The notes beneath the pieces are model-generated. The model saw only the letters and a list, made by a program, of their open reading frames with translations, had not been told where the DNA came from and made no database searches. Positions 29,831 to 40,833 of a stretch of DNA of 42,774 bases are shown in pieces (within the stretch, counting starts at the first letter, position 1; each line of letters starts with the position of its first letter). Source of the DNA: Chara braunii (taxonomy: Eukaryota; Streptophyta; Charophyceae; Charales; Characeae); assembly GCA_003427395.1 (NCBI GenBank), contig BFEA01000527.1, positions 277,574-320,347 on the forward strand, read 5' to 3'. The position numbers and the translations under genes were made by a program.

Positions 29831-30104
29831 TGTTAGCCATCTTCATCGACTATAATCCTTCTTCTTGCTCTTCCATCTCCATGCTGCCCCATCCTCCGCC
29901 ATCTTCCTGAACGACGATCGCGATCCTGTTCGAGGTTTCATTAAGGTCTGTCGAGCACAGCGGACCACGGGTTGTTGAGAACTGTCGCTGAACGAGGGAG
30001 GCAGCCATTCGATCAGCAGTAAGGTACGTTGACGTCATCATCACGCGTTGTGCTGTGCTTTCCAACATATCCGATATTGTCACGCATGGAACTTTTGGAC
30101 CTCA

Positions 30105-30360
30105 TCTTGTAGAAGATCGAAACCCTCTTGTTGTGTATTGAAAGTCTCCTATTGTACATCGAACCCCTCTTGTTGCGCATCGAACACTCTTGTTGTGCAT
30201 CAAACCCATCATGTTGTGCATCGGAACCCCTTACTGCAACCTCTCTGCTTGTGCATACAAACCGCATTTTGTCGTGCATCAAACCCCTCTACTTGTGCAT
30301 TCAACCCCCTTCTTGTTGTGCATCGAACTGGTTTCAGTAGCACATCGAACTTGTGCTTTT
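30105..30360. repeat. Minisatellite, about 23-bp unit, 9-10 diverged copies
   Basis: The unit resembles TTGTTGTGCATCGAACCCCT, with variants such as TTGTGCATTCAACCCC. Frames across it encode Cys/Ile/Leu-rich repeats and are artefacts. Confidence 0.85.
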
Positions 30361-30424
30361 GTTAGTCACACGAATTATTGGGAACAAGATTTAGCTCAAC
30401 TTTTGCCCGGGACACTTCTCCTTA

Positions 30425-32245
30425 TCGTACGGAGGATAAATCCGCCACACAGACGCTGGATGGCAGCGAGAAAAACATCCTCTGTGTCGTTTACAAACAA
30501 CACATAATTTCATGATTGTGCACGACATGAATCGTGCATGGGTTCAGTTTCTCTGTTTTGCACGAGGATTCATACCGCACGAGGGGTTTTCGTCCGCTTT
30601 CTGTATGGCGGATATATATCCGCCACACAGACGTGAACGTTTTTCTCCATTAGGTTTTTGCTCAGACACTGTGCGGCAGATATATCCGCCACACAGACGT
30701 GGACATCAAGCGTGGAGCGTTGTTTGCCAACGGAAAAGGACAGTCTGTTGTTTGAGCGGTTTTCCTTTCCAACAACTGTTTTTCGTACAGCTTTGCTTTG
30801 CTTTTCCAAACGGGTTTCGTAAGACAAAGTTACCTTCAATTGAAGACCAACTTCCATGAAAAGGGAAAACACCCTCTGTGTCGTTTACAACACCACACAT
30901 TTTTGTGACGTTACAGGGTATGAATGGTGGGTGCATGGGTGGTTTCTTTGTTATTCACGGGCATATATATGAAATCTTTGAAGTTTCCGGCTGCTTGCTG
31001 TGTAGCGGATGTATCCGCCACACAGACATGGACGTCGGATATTGTTTCTCCCATGAGGTTTTTGCTCAACTAATGTATGGCGGATATATCCGCCACACAG
31101 AAGTGGACATCAAAGGAGGTGTTGTTTCTCTATTATGTACGCCGCACAGACATGGACATTAAGCACAGGTGATGCATGCTCTAGGATGTCTTCGCCCGCT
31201 CGGTGTGCAGAGGATATATCTGGCACACAAACACGGACGTTGAAGGTGGTTAATGAGGTTTCGCGGCCGGTGTGTTTTCGCTCAGTTGTTGTGGTGGATA
31301 TGTACTTCACACATACGTGGACACCGAAGGCGCAGAGCGCTGGTTAACAGGGGGGGAACATCCTCTGTGTCGATTATAACCGCCACACGATCTCGGGATG
31401 CGTAAATTGTGCACGGGTGTGGTTGCTCTGTTTTGTATGGCGTTATACCCTTTGAGATGTTCCGCCAGTATGATCTGTTGTGAGTGCAAAACAAAGAAAC
31501 AACACCCACGCTTGATGTCCACGTCTGTGTGGCGGATATATCCGCCTCACAGTAGTGCAGCAAAAACGTAACGGAGAAAACAACATTCGACGTTCATGTT
31601 TGTGTGACGGATATATCCTCTACACAGCAATGGACGGCAAGCTTCACAGAGTGCATATATCAGTGCAGAACACAGACACAACACCCGCGTTTGATGTCCA
31701 CGTATGTCTGGCGGATATATCCCCCATACAACATTATAGCAAAAACGTAACGGAGAAAACAACATTCGTCGTCCATGTCTGTGTGGCGTATATATCCGCT
31801 ACACAGCAAGCAACGAAAAACTTCACAGAGTACATCTGCATATCCTCTAATAGGTCTCCGCCCGCTTGGTGTGCAGAGGATATATCCGTCAAACAAACAC
31901 GGGCGTCGGAGGTGCTTAATGAGGTTTCGAGGCCGGTGTGTTTTTGCTCACTTCCTGCGGAAGATATATCCGCCATACATACGTGGACATCGAAGGCACA
32001 AAGCGCTAGTTGCCAGGGGGGGAAACGTCCTCTGCGTTGATTACAACCACCACACGATCTCGGGATGCGCAATTTCTGCACGGGTGTGGTTTCTCTGTTT
32101 TGTGCGCTGCTATATCCTCTGAGAGGTTTCTGCCCGCTTACCGTATAGCGGATATATCCGCCACACATACGTGAAAATCGATTGTGGTTAACGGGCGCAC
32201 AACAGTTCGAGGTCATCGTCCATGCGGCGGATATATCCGCTTCAC
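30425..32245. repeat. Higher-order repeat A carrying GGCGGATATATCCGCC palindromes
   Basis: About 15 copies of GGCGGATATATCCGCC or close variants occur, for example 30607-30624, 31079-31094 (perfect), 31531-31546 (perfect) and about 32146 and 32224. Many are followed by CACACAGACGTGGACATCAA. Between about 31515 and 31800 that flank lies on the left as its complement, so units occur in both orientations. A longer unit with CCTCTGTGTCG-TTTACAA...CACGGGTGTGGTTTCTCTG recurs near 30473, 30872, 31361, 32025 and 32580. Frames that read GGYIRH or ADISA are by-products of the repeat. Confidence 0.9.
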
Positions 32246-32339
32246 ATTTGATATCAATCCATGCTAGATAGCATTGTCAAATTCGAAATGATTTACTAGC
32301 AGGTCTCATTTTGAGAAGGGTGCAAGTCGTGCCGCATAC

Positions 32340-34090
32340 TCCTCTGGCGGATACATCCGCCACTGAGGATTAGGACCCTACCCTGAGCCAGAGGAGTAAA
32401 CGACATGACTTCGAGGTCGCTCAGTGGATACATCGTCAGCGGCAGATGTATCCGTTATTGAAGTCGTGCTGCTTCATTCGACAGTGGATACATCCGCCAC
32501 TGAGGATGATGACTTTGCCCTCCACAAGCGCACAACAACGGTTGCTTGCGGTCCATGCGGCGGATACATCGGCCCCACACGCACGGGTGTGGTTTCTCTG
32601 TTTTGTGTGCTGCTATATCCTCTGAGAGGATTCCGCCCGCTTACCGCGTCGCGGATATATCCGCCACACATACGTGAAAGTTGATTATGGTAAATGAGGT
32701 TTCAGGCCGGTGCCCTTTCGCCACTGGGTATGCACCGGCCTCGATATGGGAATGACGCAGAGGATGAAGACCTTGTCTTTAATGAGCGCTCAGCAGTTCG
32801 AGGTCATCGTCCATGCGGCGGATACATCCGCTCCACATTTGATATCAATCCCGCGGCGGATAGCATACATCCGCCGCTGAGGATCAGGACCCTGCCCTTA
32901 CCGATCGCACAGTACTTCGAGGTCGTGTAGTGGATACATCGTCAGCGGCGGACGTATCCGTTATTGACGTCGTGCTGCTCTTTCGACAGTGGATACATCC
33001 GCCGCTGAGGATGATGACCTTGCCCTTAACAAGCGCACGGCAACGGTTGCTCACGGTCCATGCGGCGGATACATCTGCCCCAGACATGAGGACGATGACC
33101 CCGAACCGCCATGTCCTTAGTACGAGAATTGTCAATGTCGAACTGCGTCATTCGATAGCGGATACATCCGCCGCTGAGGATGATCCACGACACCGGTTGC
33201 TCGCGGTCCATGTGGCGGATACATCCACCCCAAACATGAGGAAGATGACCCCGAACAACGATGTTCTTAGTATGAGCATTGTCAATAACGGATACATCCG
33301 CCGCTGAGGAACAGGACCCTACCCTGACCGATCGCACAGTATTTTCGAGGTCGGGCAGTGGATACATCCTCAGCCGCGGATGTATCCGTTATTGGAATCG
33401 TGTTGCTTCATTTGATAGCGGATACATCCGCTGAAGGTGCAAAATTAATTGGAGCGGCTGAGGATGATGACCTTGCCCTTCACAAGCGCACGGCGACAGT
33501 TGCTTGCTGTCCATGCGGCGGATACATCCACCCCAGACATGAGGACGATGACCCCGAACCGCCATGTGCTTAGTATGAGCATTTTCCGTGTAGAATAGCG
33601 TCGCTTCCTCCTCTGGCGGATACATCCGTCGCCGAGGATCAGACCCTGCTCTGAGCGATCGAACAGTACTTCGAGGTCGGGCAGTGGCGGCGAATGTGTC
33701 CGTTATTGAAGTAGTGCCGCTTCATTCGACAGCGGATACATCCGCAGCTGAGGATGATGGCCTTGCCCTTCACAATCTCGGCATCGGTTGCTCGCGGTCC
33801 ATGCGGCGGATACATCCACCCCAGACATCAGGGTCTATGTCGTGTCACGGTCCATGCGGCGGATACATCCGCAGCTGAGGATCAAGACCCTGCGCTGTCC
33901 TGGTGTGGTGCTTCGACGTCGTTGTCCATGCAGCGGATACATCGGCACCTCGTCTAACGTCGACCCCGTCGCAAATACATCTGCTTCAAAATGCCATGTG
34001 CTCAGGTTTAGCATCGTAAAAGTCAAGTTGCTGCCTTTTATAGCGGATATATCCACCGCTGAGGATGAAGACTCTGCCCTTGTCGAGCGC
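32340..34090. repeat. Higher-order repeat B carrying GGCGGATACATCCGCC palindromes
   Basis: About 25 copies of GGCGGATACATCCGCC and variants recur in a fixed sub-order. First comes a palindrome with CGCTGAGGATCAGGACCC. It is followed by a CTTCGAGGTCG unit with a half-site pair, then GTATCCGTTATTGAAGTCGT. Next is a palindrome with CGCTGAGGATGATGACCTTG, and last GGTCCATGCGGCGGATACAT with CACCCCAGACATGAGG. The set begins near 32345, 32860, 33295 and 33625 (units of roughly 330-510 bp). It is non-coding: all frames are broken and vary between units. The array ends about 100 bp before the ParB/methyltransferase-like gene. Confidence 0.9.
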
Positions 34091-34191
34091 CTTGGACTGC
34101 CATGTGCTCAGTATGGGCATCGTCAACGTCGTTCTGTTTACTATCATGCTGAGTAGCTTGTTCTTCTTCTTGCTTGACAAATGCAGATAAA

Positions 34192-34911
34192 ATGGCGTCC
34201 GCTGGTGCTGGCGAACGACATGACTCTGCAGGAACGGCTACCGACCGAGCAGGGCATGAGTCTGGTGGAAATCGTGGTGGGCCGGCCTCGACTTCTGGCG
34301 GTGCTCCAGTAGCGGAACGCGGTCAGCGTGCTTCTTCGGGTGGCAGGCACAGCGGCGGGACGAAGAGAAATCCTTCGTACTACAAGTACGACAACCGGCA
34401 GTGGTTTCTTGATTGGGTTTCTGCTAACGAGTCTGTGCTGACGAGTCCACCTTGCGGTGGAGTCGTCTTCGTGAGAGACCATAAGAATTTTCGGCTCGCC
34501 GGGGCCGTGAGCGGGTGGGGAAATTGTTCGGAAGGAGTTCGTACTTTCACCCTTCAAACGACATACGGGAAGGACGGTCGTCCTGACGATGACGCCCATG
34601 GTGTCAGATTGTCTTGGAAAAAGTTTCGGGGTTTCGGCAAACAAGCCACCATGCTTCCATTTTACACGGCCATAACATCAGATTTAGAACGAAATGTTCT
34701 CTTGCGGGTCTTCTTTGATGAGTGGGAGAGAGTGGTGCTGCCAGCCAGGTGTTTAGATGTGCCGCAGGAGCATCGTATTTCAATGCCGATCTCATACGTT
34801 GGCGATGACGAGGACCGCACGCGAACTTCAGAAATGTCGACTGTTGTTGCTACAGAGGGTGCGACTGGAGTGCTTGACCCTAGCTACGTTCCTGAGCAGC
34901 CAGAGCCCTGA
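34192..34911 (+). pseudogene. N-terminal segment of the ParB/methyltransferase-like frame, unknown domain
   Basis: The ATG at 34192 is in good context (AAAATGGCG) and opens a frame that, ignoring stops, continues to 38190. The first 60 residues are low-complexity Gly/Ser/Ala/Arg. Then comes a globular-looking part (YYKYDNRQWFLDWVSANESV, GGVVFVRDHKNFRLAGAVSG, FFDEWERVVLPARCLDV) with alternating hydrophobic strands that I do not recognise. A TGA at 34909-34911 ends it, and the same frame goes on directly with acidic/basic coding-like sequence. CCC-CGA-GG to CCC-TGA-GG is one transition, so the stop looks secondary. If the stop is real and old, this would be a separate 240-residue protein. Confidence 0.55.
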
Positions 34912-36036
34912 GGTGCTTATGAAGAATCCGAGCCGGAAGGTGAAGCTGTCGAACGCAGACATGTGGAGGGGGCGGTCGCCGATGTGGCTCAGGGTCCAGT
35001 GAGTGCTACGAATGAGCCGTCGACTGGGGCGAAGACAACTGGAGTTAGCACATCGGGAGGAGATCATGAGGTTGCGGAGCAGCCAAGGGACATGGGTAAA
35101 AGACCTGTTGCGGTGGGAGAAAAGAGAAGCGGAGAAGAATCTGGCAGCGAGGGGGCTGGAGACGAACACAGACAGGCCGTACAATCGGACAAGAAGAAAA
35201 GGAAAACAAGTACCCCTCGCCAGACATCTGACAAGAAGAGGAACTCGGGAGGGAGGAACCCGGAAACACCGAAGGCGAGACGGGGAGGTGGAACGGGGGA
35301 GGGGTCATCGAAAGGCAAGCGGGCACGAGCAGATGAAAACGACAGTGAGGACGACAAGGAAAAGGTTGTCGATCTGGACGCCGGGTACTTTCTGGAATGG
35401 AAAGAGGGTGTAAAGAAAGATGTCACTCTTTCTATCAACCCGGAGACGGTCTTGGAGTTGCCGGCGTGGGAAAGGCTGTACAATCATCATTCGATCGACC
35501 CAACCCACACGGCATATATACTGCGGTGTATGATGGATGCCTTCAAGAAGAAAGGAAAGACGTACGAGAAGCCAATTTTGAAATTGGCGCCAATTGTAGG
35601 GCTTCCTAGCCCCGGACGGAAGGCTGTTCGGGTGACCCCGGACAAATTCGATGTGGAGAACCCGAACGAGCACTGGTACTATGCTGTGAGCGGGCAGCAC
35701 AATGTCAAGGCTGCGCTGGAGTTGAGAAACCACGAGATTTGGGAGAAGTATACCTTCTCCGACTGGCCCTTCAAGCCGTTGTACTTCACCGAGGAGGACT
35801 TCGACGGTTATACGCAGATAAGCGTGAACGAGAATAGGAAGGACAAGTTAGCCCCTCCTCGGCCTCAGCGATTGTCAATGGCAGACATTCGTCAGGAGTG
35901 GAATAACTTGAAGCGTCCTCATGCAGTCACCGACAATATAAAGTTCAAGAAGAATTTGGTCGCCAAATACGAAGAGTTTCAGAAAGCTGCCTTGAGGAAA
36001 ACGCCTTACTTCAACCTTTGGGGGTTGGCTGATTAG
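34912..36036 (+). pseudogene. ParB/sulfiredoxin-like domain segment
   Basis: Same frame as 34192-34911. A long disordered Lys/Arg/Glu/Ser-rich stretch with a likely nuclear localisation run (DKKKRKTSTPRQ) leads to a globular part from about 35370. Its pattern fits the ParB/Srx fold: NHHSIDPTHTAYILRCMMDA (box I region with a helix), then GKTYEKPILKLAPI, then YYAVSGQHNVKAALEL (35670-35715) in place of the GxRR box, usually written G-x-H/R-R-x-x-A. Here the second basic residue is Asn. ISVNENRKDKLAPPRPQRLS follows. In prokaryotes such domains are often fused to DNA methyltransferases. TAG at 36034-36036 interrupts the frame, which continues. The assignment is by pattern only; I could not run a profile search. 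Confidence 0.5.
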
Positions 36037-36357
36037 AAATCGAAGAAAAAGGAATGGATGGAGAAACTGAGGTACTACTTGCCTTTGGTCATGACGGACG
36101 ACGAAACGTGGAAGCTTGGCATGAAGTTCTACGACGAGTGGGAGAAGGGTTATCTGCTCGCCCCTGATGGCGCTGTGTGGACGAAGAAGCCTCCAACAGC
36201 GGACCCGAAAGTCACCCGTGAGGGTCAATCATTTGCGGAGGACAACAGTCGCCATAAGAGAGTTGTGTATAATGTGCGTGTGACTGATCCGGAGATGCGG
36301 AAAGGAAAGAAGAAAAGGAAACAGGAGGAGCGCGACTTTTTCGTGCAAGTGAATTAA
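36037..36357 (+). pseudogene. Connector between ParB-like and methyltransferase-like parts
   Basis: Same frame after the TAG. It is rich in Trp, Lys and Glu (WMEKLRYYLPLVMTDDETWK, FYDEWEKGYLLAPDGAVWTK) and ends in TAA at 36355-36357 (VQVN then stop). Two codons later the frame continues with HCWKDLGDFTDAEKRRIL. No domain is recognised. CAA to TAA would explain the stop. Confidence 0.5.
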
Positions 36358-38190
36358 CCCGATGTGCATTGTTGGAAAGACTTGGGGGATTTCACAGATG
36401 CGGAGAAACGTCGGATCCTGCGAGGGTTACTGGACTTGGACATTGTCTGGGTGCAGACAGGAAGCAAAAAGTTGATTGAGCAGGGGAAGGTTGGGATGAA
36501 GGATGCTTGTGAAATGGTCAAGCAAGATCGGATGTTGCTCCGGCTGTGGCATATTGTGCAATTACAGCACGAGGGCCGCGACAACGATGATTGGAATGAC
36601 TCCTTTTTCCGGACGAAGGAGCAATTGATGGCAGAGTACGCCTCCAAGGGACTGGATGAGAAATGGTGGGTGGGCTGCAGGAAATGGGTCACTGATCACT
36701 CGTACCTCAAGGAATGCCCCCAGTGTCTCGGTTGTCCGAGTGATAAGGACGTGGCGGCGATGATGAAGTTGGTCAATCACGAGAAGTTTCCAACTGAGTG
36801 GAAGCGGTTTGTGCTGTCCGTGCTGAAAGGCGAACGTAGCAAGACAGAAGAGGGGCCGCAAGCACTGGGAGAATGCACCAATGTCAAATGGAAGCACACC
36901 AGTCAAGTGACAACCCTCGCACCATTTGCTTACGACGCCTTCACGNCTTTCTTGAGAAAGGATGAGATNAGGAAAGTTGTGACGCAGCTGCGATGCCACA
37001 CTTGCATCATNGACTTCTGCGATCCCGTTGACCGAGCACGTTGGAATGAGGAGGCTTTCCGGTCATTGGCGGCATTCCTTGAAGCTGTGTGTCCTGATTT
37101 NNGNACTCTGATTGCTTTCGTTCCCAGGCAATGGGACCTCTCCTTCATGGGTCTTCTGCACATTCTTCCTGTCACGAATGGTTGTGCAGGAAAATGGGTT
37201 CGGAGGAGTNAAGTTAAGAAGCACTACCAAATCGGGAACAGTGTGTGGGCCGAGGAGGACAGGATGTATGTTCTTTTCCATGGGGATGATCTGAAGCTTA
37301 ACACCCCACCGACATATGAGGGGCGATTGNCGGACGATGACGCTGCAGCTCTTGGGAAAAGGCAGAAGTGCACACCCTCGGACATTGCCGAAACACAGTT
37401 CATGGCCACGACGTATGCATTGGCAGGCGTGCACCACCTAAAGGGGTTNGTCTATAAGGAAATGGAGCGCCACCCNGTTATGCTATTGGGTCANATAGAG
37501 TTCTTCTGCCCANTCGAAAATGGAGTTATGTTCATCGGCAAAGCACACGCCCAGGTTGTGTGGCAAGTCCTCAAGAGCGGGCGTCATGTTGTGGCCATCG
37601 AGGGAGACACAAAGCTCCTCAACTTTTTGATGACATATGTTGCGCATGAGGTGCATACGGGTGTGGACAACTGTGAATTCTACCAGGTGCAGAAAGAGGT
37701 CGACCATGATCCAGACAGGAATATGTGGTTCAAGCTATCAGCTGAGAAAAGGGCGAGTGTATACAAGTTTCTTTTCCTCGACACACGACCCAAACTAAGA
37801 TTCGAGGACGACCACAAGTGCCGACGAGATGTCGTGATCGGGGCATTGGATGGCTACCATGGTGCTTCTAGGGAGGCTGCGGCCAACTTCGTGGAGAAAC
37901 TTGAGGAACGCTATTTCGACAATGGCAAGATGGAACTCACGTTAAATTATTACAAGGCTCAGTTCACCAAAGAGGACAATTTCAACGCAAACGACGAGGA
38001 AGAAGTCAGCGAAGGTGAGGAGCCGTTGGATTTAGAGACGATATATCACAAATATACTGCAGGTATGGCGTCCTCTTCAACGCCTTCCAGTTCCAAGCAC
38101 GCTGCGTGTTTACCTGTCGTCACTCCATTGTCGTCACTCCTGTCGCAAGGCCAACCTCGGGTTCTTCAAGAGGATTTCTTTCCTCTATGA
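36358..38190 (+). pseudogene. Permuted (beta-class) DNA methyltransferase-like segment
   Basis: A helical part with a Cys motif (ECPQCLGCPSD) comes first. Then a pattern like the catalytic half of N6-adenine/N4-cytosine methyltransferases: DFCDPVDRARWNEEAF (where DPPY would lie), TLIAFVPRQWDLSFMGLLHI, KWVRRS...KKHYQIGNSVW and DRMYVLFHGDDL (in place of W-K...E-x-I-L-x-x-x-K). After that EFFCP.ENGVMFIG and LKSGRHVVAIEGDTKLLNFL (37498-37630) fit the F-x-G-x-G and acidic SAM-binding motifs. The catalytic half before the SAM half is the beta-class order. DPPY and FxGxG are imperfect, so activity is doubtful. A dozen single N's lie at 36946-37513. The frame ends in TGA at 38188; related sequence continues in another frame. 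Confidence 0.5.
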
Positions 38191-39057
38191 GAAGCAAAGC
38201 TCTAAGCCCCATTGTCAAGCCTGGACGTCCTCTTCCGCTGACGCACACGTTGAGATTGCAGAAAGGTCAACTCTATTTCTTCGGGAAAACGCACAGGAGC
38301 ACCGACGAGTCTGATTGGGGTCATCATATAGTTTGGCATCCAGATGTGTTCCAACCAGCAGTTATTGATAGCGAATGGGTTATGGCGTTCAATGATAAGG
38401 GCGAATGGAAATCAGAACCCCATTCGTCAAAAAAGGTGTTTGAAGAGGCCGCCCTCCAAGCGGTTATCGACCACGTCGCGGAGGTAAACTGTCGTCAACC
38501 AGATGAGTTTGTCGTCAAAGTGTTCGGAGAGCAGACATATGAGATTCTTCGGGAACACAACATGTTGGAGTTGTGTCGTGACTTTTATTACCTCGAAACA
38601 AGTCCAAGTTATGAGGCTAACATTGACTGGCATATTCCGCCTCCTGCCCCAACACGAGGAGAGGGAGCTGGACGGGGCGGACGTGGAGGAGATGACGAAG
38701 GAGGGGACGGAGGAGGTGAGGACAGAACCCGCGCCGGCGGTCACGGTGGACATGGTGGAGCAAGTGACAATAGAGGGGGCGGCGCACAACGCGGAAATAT
38801 TACGAGCGCGGGAGGGGTCACAATCGCAGGCGGAATGGGTGGCATGGCTTCGGCAGAAGGTGCGAGCTCACAAACTGGGTAGGGATCACCGCAGGTGGAA
38901 TCTCCACCGCCGATGCATGCGCTGCAAGCTTATGAACTTGTTGGCCAAGGACAACACGCATTTCCAGGCAGCGGATGTATCCGCGGTACAGTTTCTGCCG
39001 GATCCAATTTCATGGAAGATGCGGAGTCGGTCGACGTGGCTTCCACTAAGGATCTAG
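38106..39057 (+). pseudogene. Continuation after a frame change, unknown domain
   Basis: In the third + frame, about 38180-38640 reads as a compact protein (GQLYFFGKTHRSTDESDWGH, VIDSEWVMAFNDKGEWKSEP, EEAALQAVIDHVAEVNCRQP). From about 38640 the first frame looks more coding-like (GADVEEMTKEGTEEVRTEPA, HNAEILRAREGSQSQAEWVA), while the third frame turns into Gly-rich low complexity. Near 38880 the third frame takes over again. Two or more frameshifts, or small sequence errors, would connect these pieces into one protein following the methyltransferase-like part. No family is recognised. Confidence 0.45.
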
Positions 39058-40424
39058 GACGCGACACTCGGGAGTGCGAAGTTGTTACGGATGCCACTCT
39101 CCTAGACTGAGAGAATGTGGTGGAGAAACCTGTAGGAGGGTCATACTCCACCGAAAGGACAGATTCTCTTGCGAGTCCTTGTGCAACGGGGTCTGAGGTG
39201 GATAAGGGGCGAGGGCTGCGGGTTGGAATTTTTTCTGCCGGCACCGGATGTATCCGCCATGCGTGCGAGCGCGTCAGTGTGGAGTAGACAGAGGACTTAG
39301 TTGCCTGAAGCTTTTCAGCCGGTGGCGGACATATCCGCTCCTCGGCGCGTCAACTCAGCAGCACCGACGACACCCTTGCGCTGGGTACGGAAGACCAGGA
39401 AACTGCACCCTTTGACACGCATTATGGTGGTTCAGAGGGCGGGCATGTCTCACTGACGGATGCCGCGGAGAAACCTGCAGGCGGGTCATACTTCCCCCAG
39501 ATGGGATTCGAAGGGCACAAGGAGCGCGGGCTGCGTGATGGCGGTTCTTTTGCCGGCGCCGGATGTATCTGCCGTCCAAGCCTCCGTGACAATGCAGAGC
39601 GGAAGGAGGACTTTGTTGTCAGACACACTTCGCAGCAAACACGCAGCATGGATAACACCCTTGCCCTGAATATGGAAGACCAGCAGACTCCACCACCGGC
39701 GCATCAACTCAGCAGCACCGACGACATGCTTGCCCTGGGTATGGAAGACCAGGAGGGTGCACCCTTCGACACACATTATGGTGGTCCTGAGGGCGGGCAT
39801 GTCTCGCTGACGATTGCCTCGGAGAAACCTGCGGACGGGCAGAAGGGGCCCGGGGTGCGTGATGGCGGTTCTTTTGCCGGCACCGGATGTATCCGCCGTC
39901 GAAGCCTGCGTGTCGGTGCAGAGCAAACTCCACCACCGACGGAGCAGCAGCCACGCAGCACGGATAACACCCCTGCCCTGGGTGTGGAAGACCAGGAGAC
40001 TCCACCTCGTGATGCACATTGTGGNGGTTCCCAGGGCGGGTATGTCTCGCAGTTATGTTCANGGTTGCCTGGCATGCGGCCCTCNAAAATCATTACGGCT
40101 ATAGTCGTGTCGGACCAGTGCAANGAGGANGAAGACGTCACCATGCTGGAAGGGGATGAGGTTGNAGTCNGTCNTCCGATCGAAGATGATCTTGTCAAGA
40201 CACTTTTCCGCGAATTCGATTCCCCCGTTGTCATCTCTCCCTCTTCACAATTATTGACTCCTCAAGATGAAGTTCTAACCATCCGTGGGAGTGGCGGGAC
40301 AGCTGGTCGTCCTGTAGAGTTCTGCCCCGGTGCTCCGGAAAAAGTTGTTTGCCTCGTCGACGCAGACATTAAGGACCTGTCCCGGTTTCCATCCCGGTTA
40401 GATGGCATTATGGCATCGGTTTAG
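38895..40424 (+). pseudogene. Repeat-bearing C-terminal ORF with embedded palindromes
   Basis: The third + frame is broken by stops at 39108-39110, near 39284 and near 39308, then open to the TAG-terminated end at 40424. A protein repeat STDNTLALGMEDQETPPFD then HYGGSEGGHVSL...EKPAGG recurs at about 39358, 39646, 39712 and 39955. FSAGTGCIRR and relatives recur at about 38970, 39244, 39322, 39553 and 39880. The Gly-Cys-Ile-Arg codons are the palindrome GGATGTATCCGCC itself. Several single N's lie at 40025-40174. The last 90 residues (DDLVKTLFREFDSPVVISPS) look globular. The function is unknown. It is probably the C-terminal tail of the same large protein. Confidence 0.45.
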
Positions 40425-40833
40425 ATTGAAGAGTTCGTGCTGGGTCTAAGCACGACATGTCTAGGAAAAGACTTGCCACAATCGAAAGGTTTAGACGAGA
40501 AGGAACATCTTCGACACGAAGTCGTGGCTGGTAAGCAATGACATGTGTTGCTCACATTTGGGTCGGTGTAGTGTATGAGCAGTTGGAGTTTAATCAGTGA
40601 CTTGAGTTGCTCACGTTTGGGTCCAACTTTTGTATGAGCACCAGGAGTTTACTTTTCGATGTGGCGGGCGGCGATATGTTTGGATATGTGGGTAATTGCT
40701 GGTTGCCCCTTGGTTGTGCAGTGTGGCGATGTGTTATATTCACAATCACCTTTTCTTCACTTGTTGTACAAGTCGGCCATCTCCTTCATGAGTCGTGCGC
40801 AGAAACTTGGAGTAGTCTCTTAGAAAGACGAAT
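40425..40833. other. Non-coding spacer with a short direct duplication
   Basis: GAGTTGCTCACGTTTGGGTC and a TGTATGAGCA...GGAGTTT block occur twice, at about 40545-40595 and 40607-40655. I see no coding frame between the long ORF and the protease frame. Confidence 0.5.

Noticed and set aside
29065-29910. A 281-codon ORF and two overlapping ORFs in other frames
   Set aside because: A 17-bp tandem repeat keeps all three frames open; no start context or domain supports a protein.
30425-34090. CRISPR array
   Set aside because: Palindromes recur, but spacers are irregular in length and themselves repeated in higher-order units; there are no cas genes and the context is eukaryotic.
30425-34156. Many 60-160 codon frames reading GGYIRHT or ADTSAAED
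   Set aside because: They arise from the palindrome repeats in different frames, on both strands, with no frame kept between units.
34192-38190. KDZ-type or Mutator-type transposase suggested by the neighbouring C48 protease
   Set aside because: I could not find a DDE pattern or the usual zinc fingers; ParB-like plus methyltransferase-like motifs fit the sequence better.
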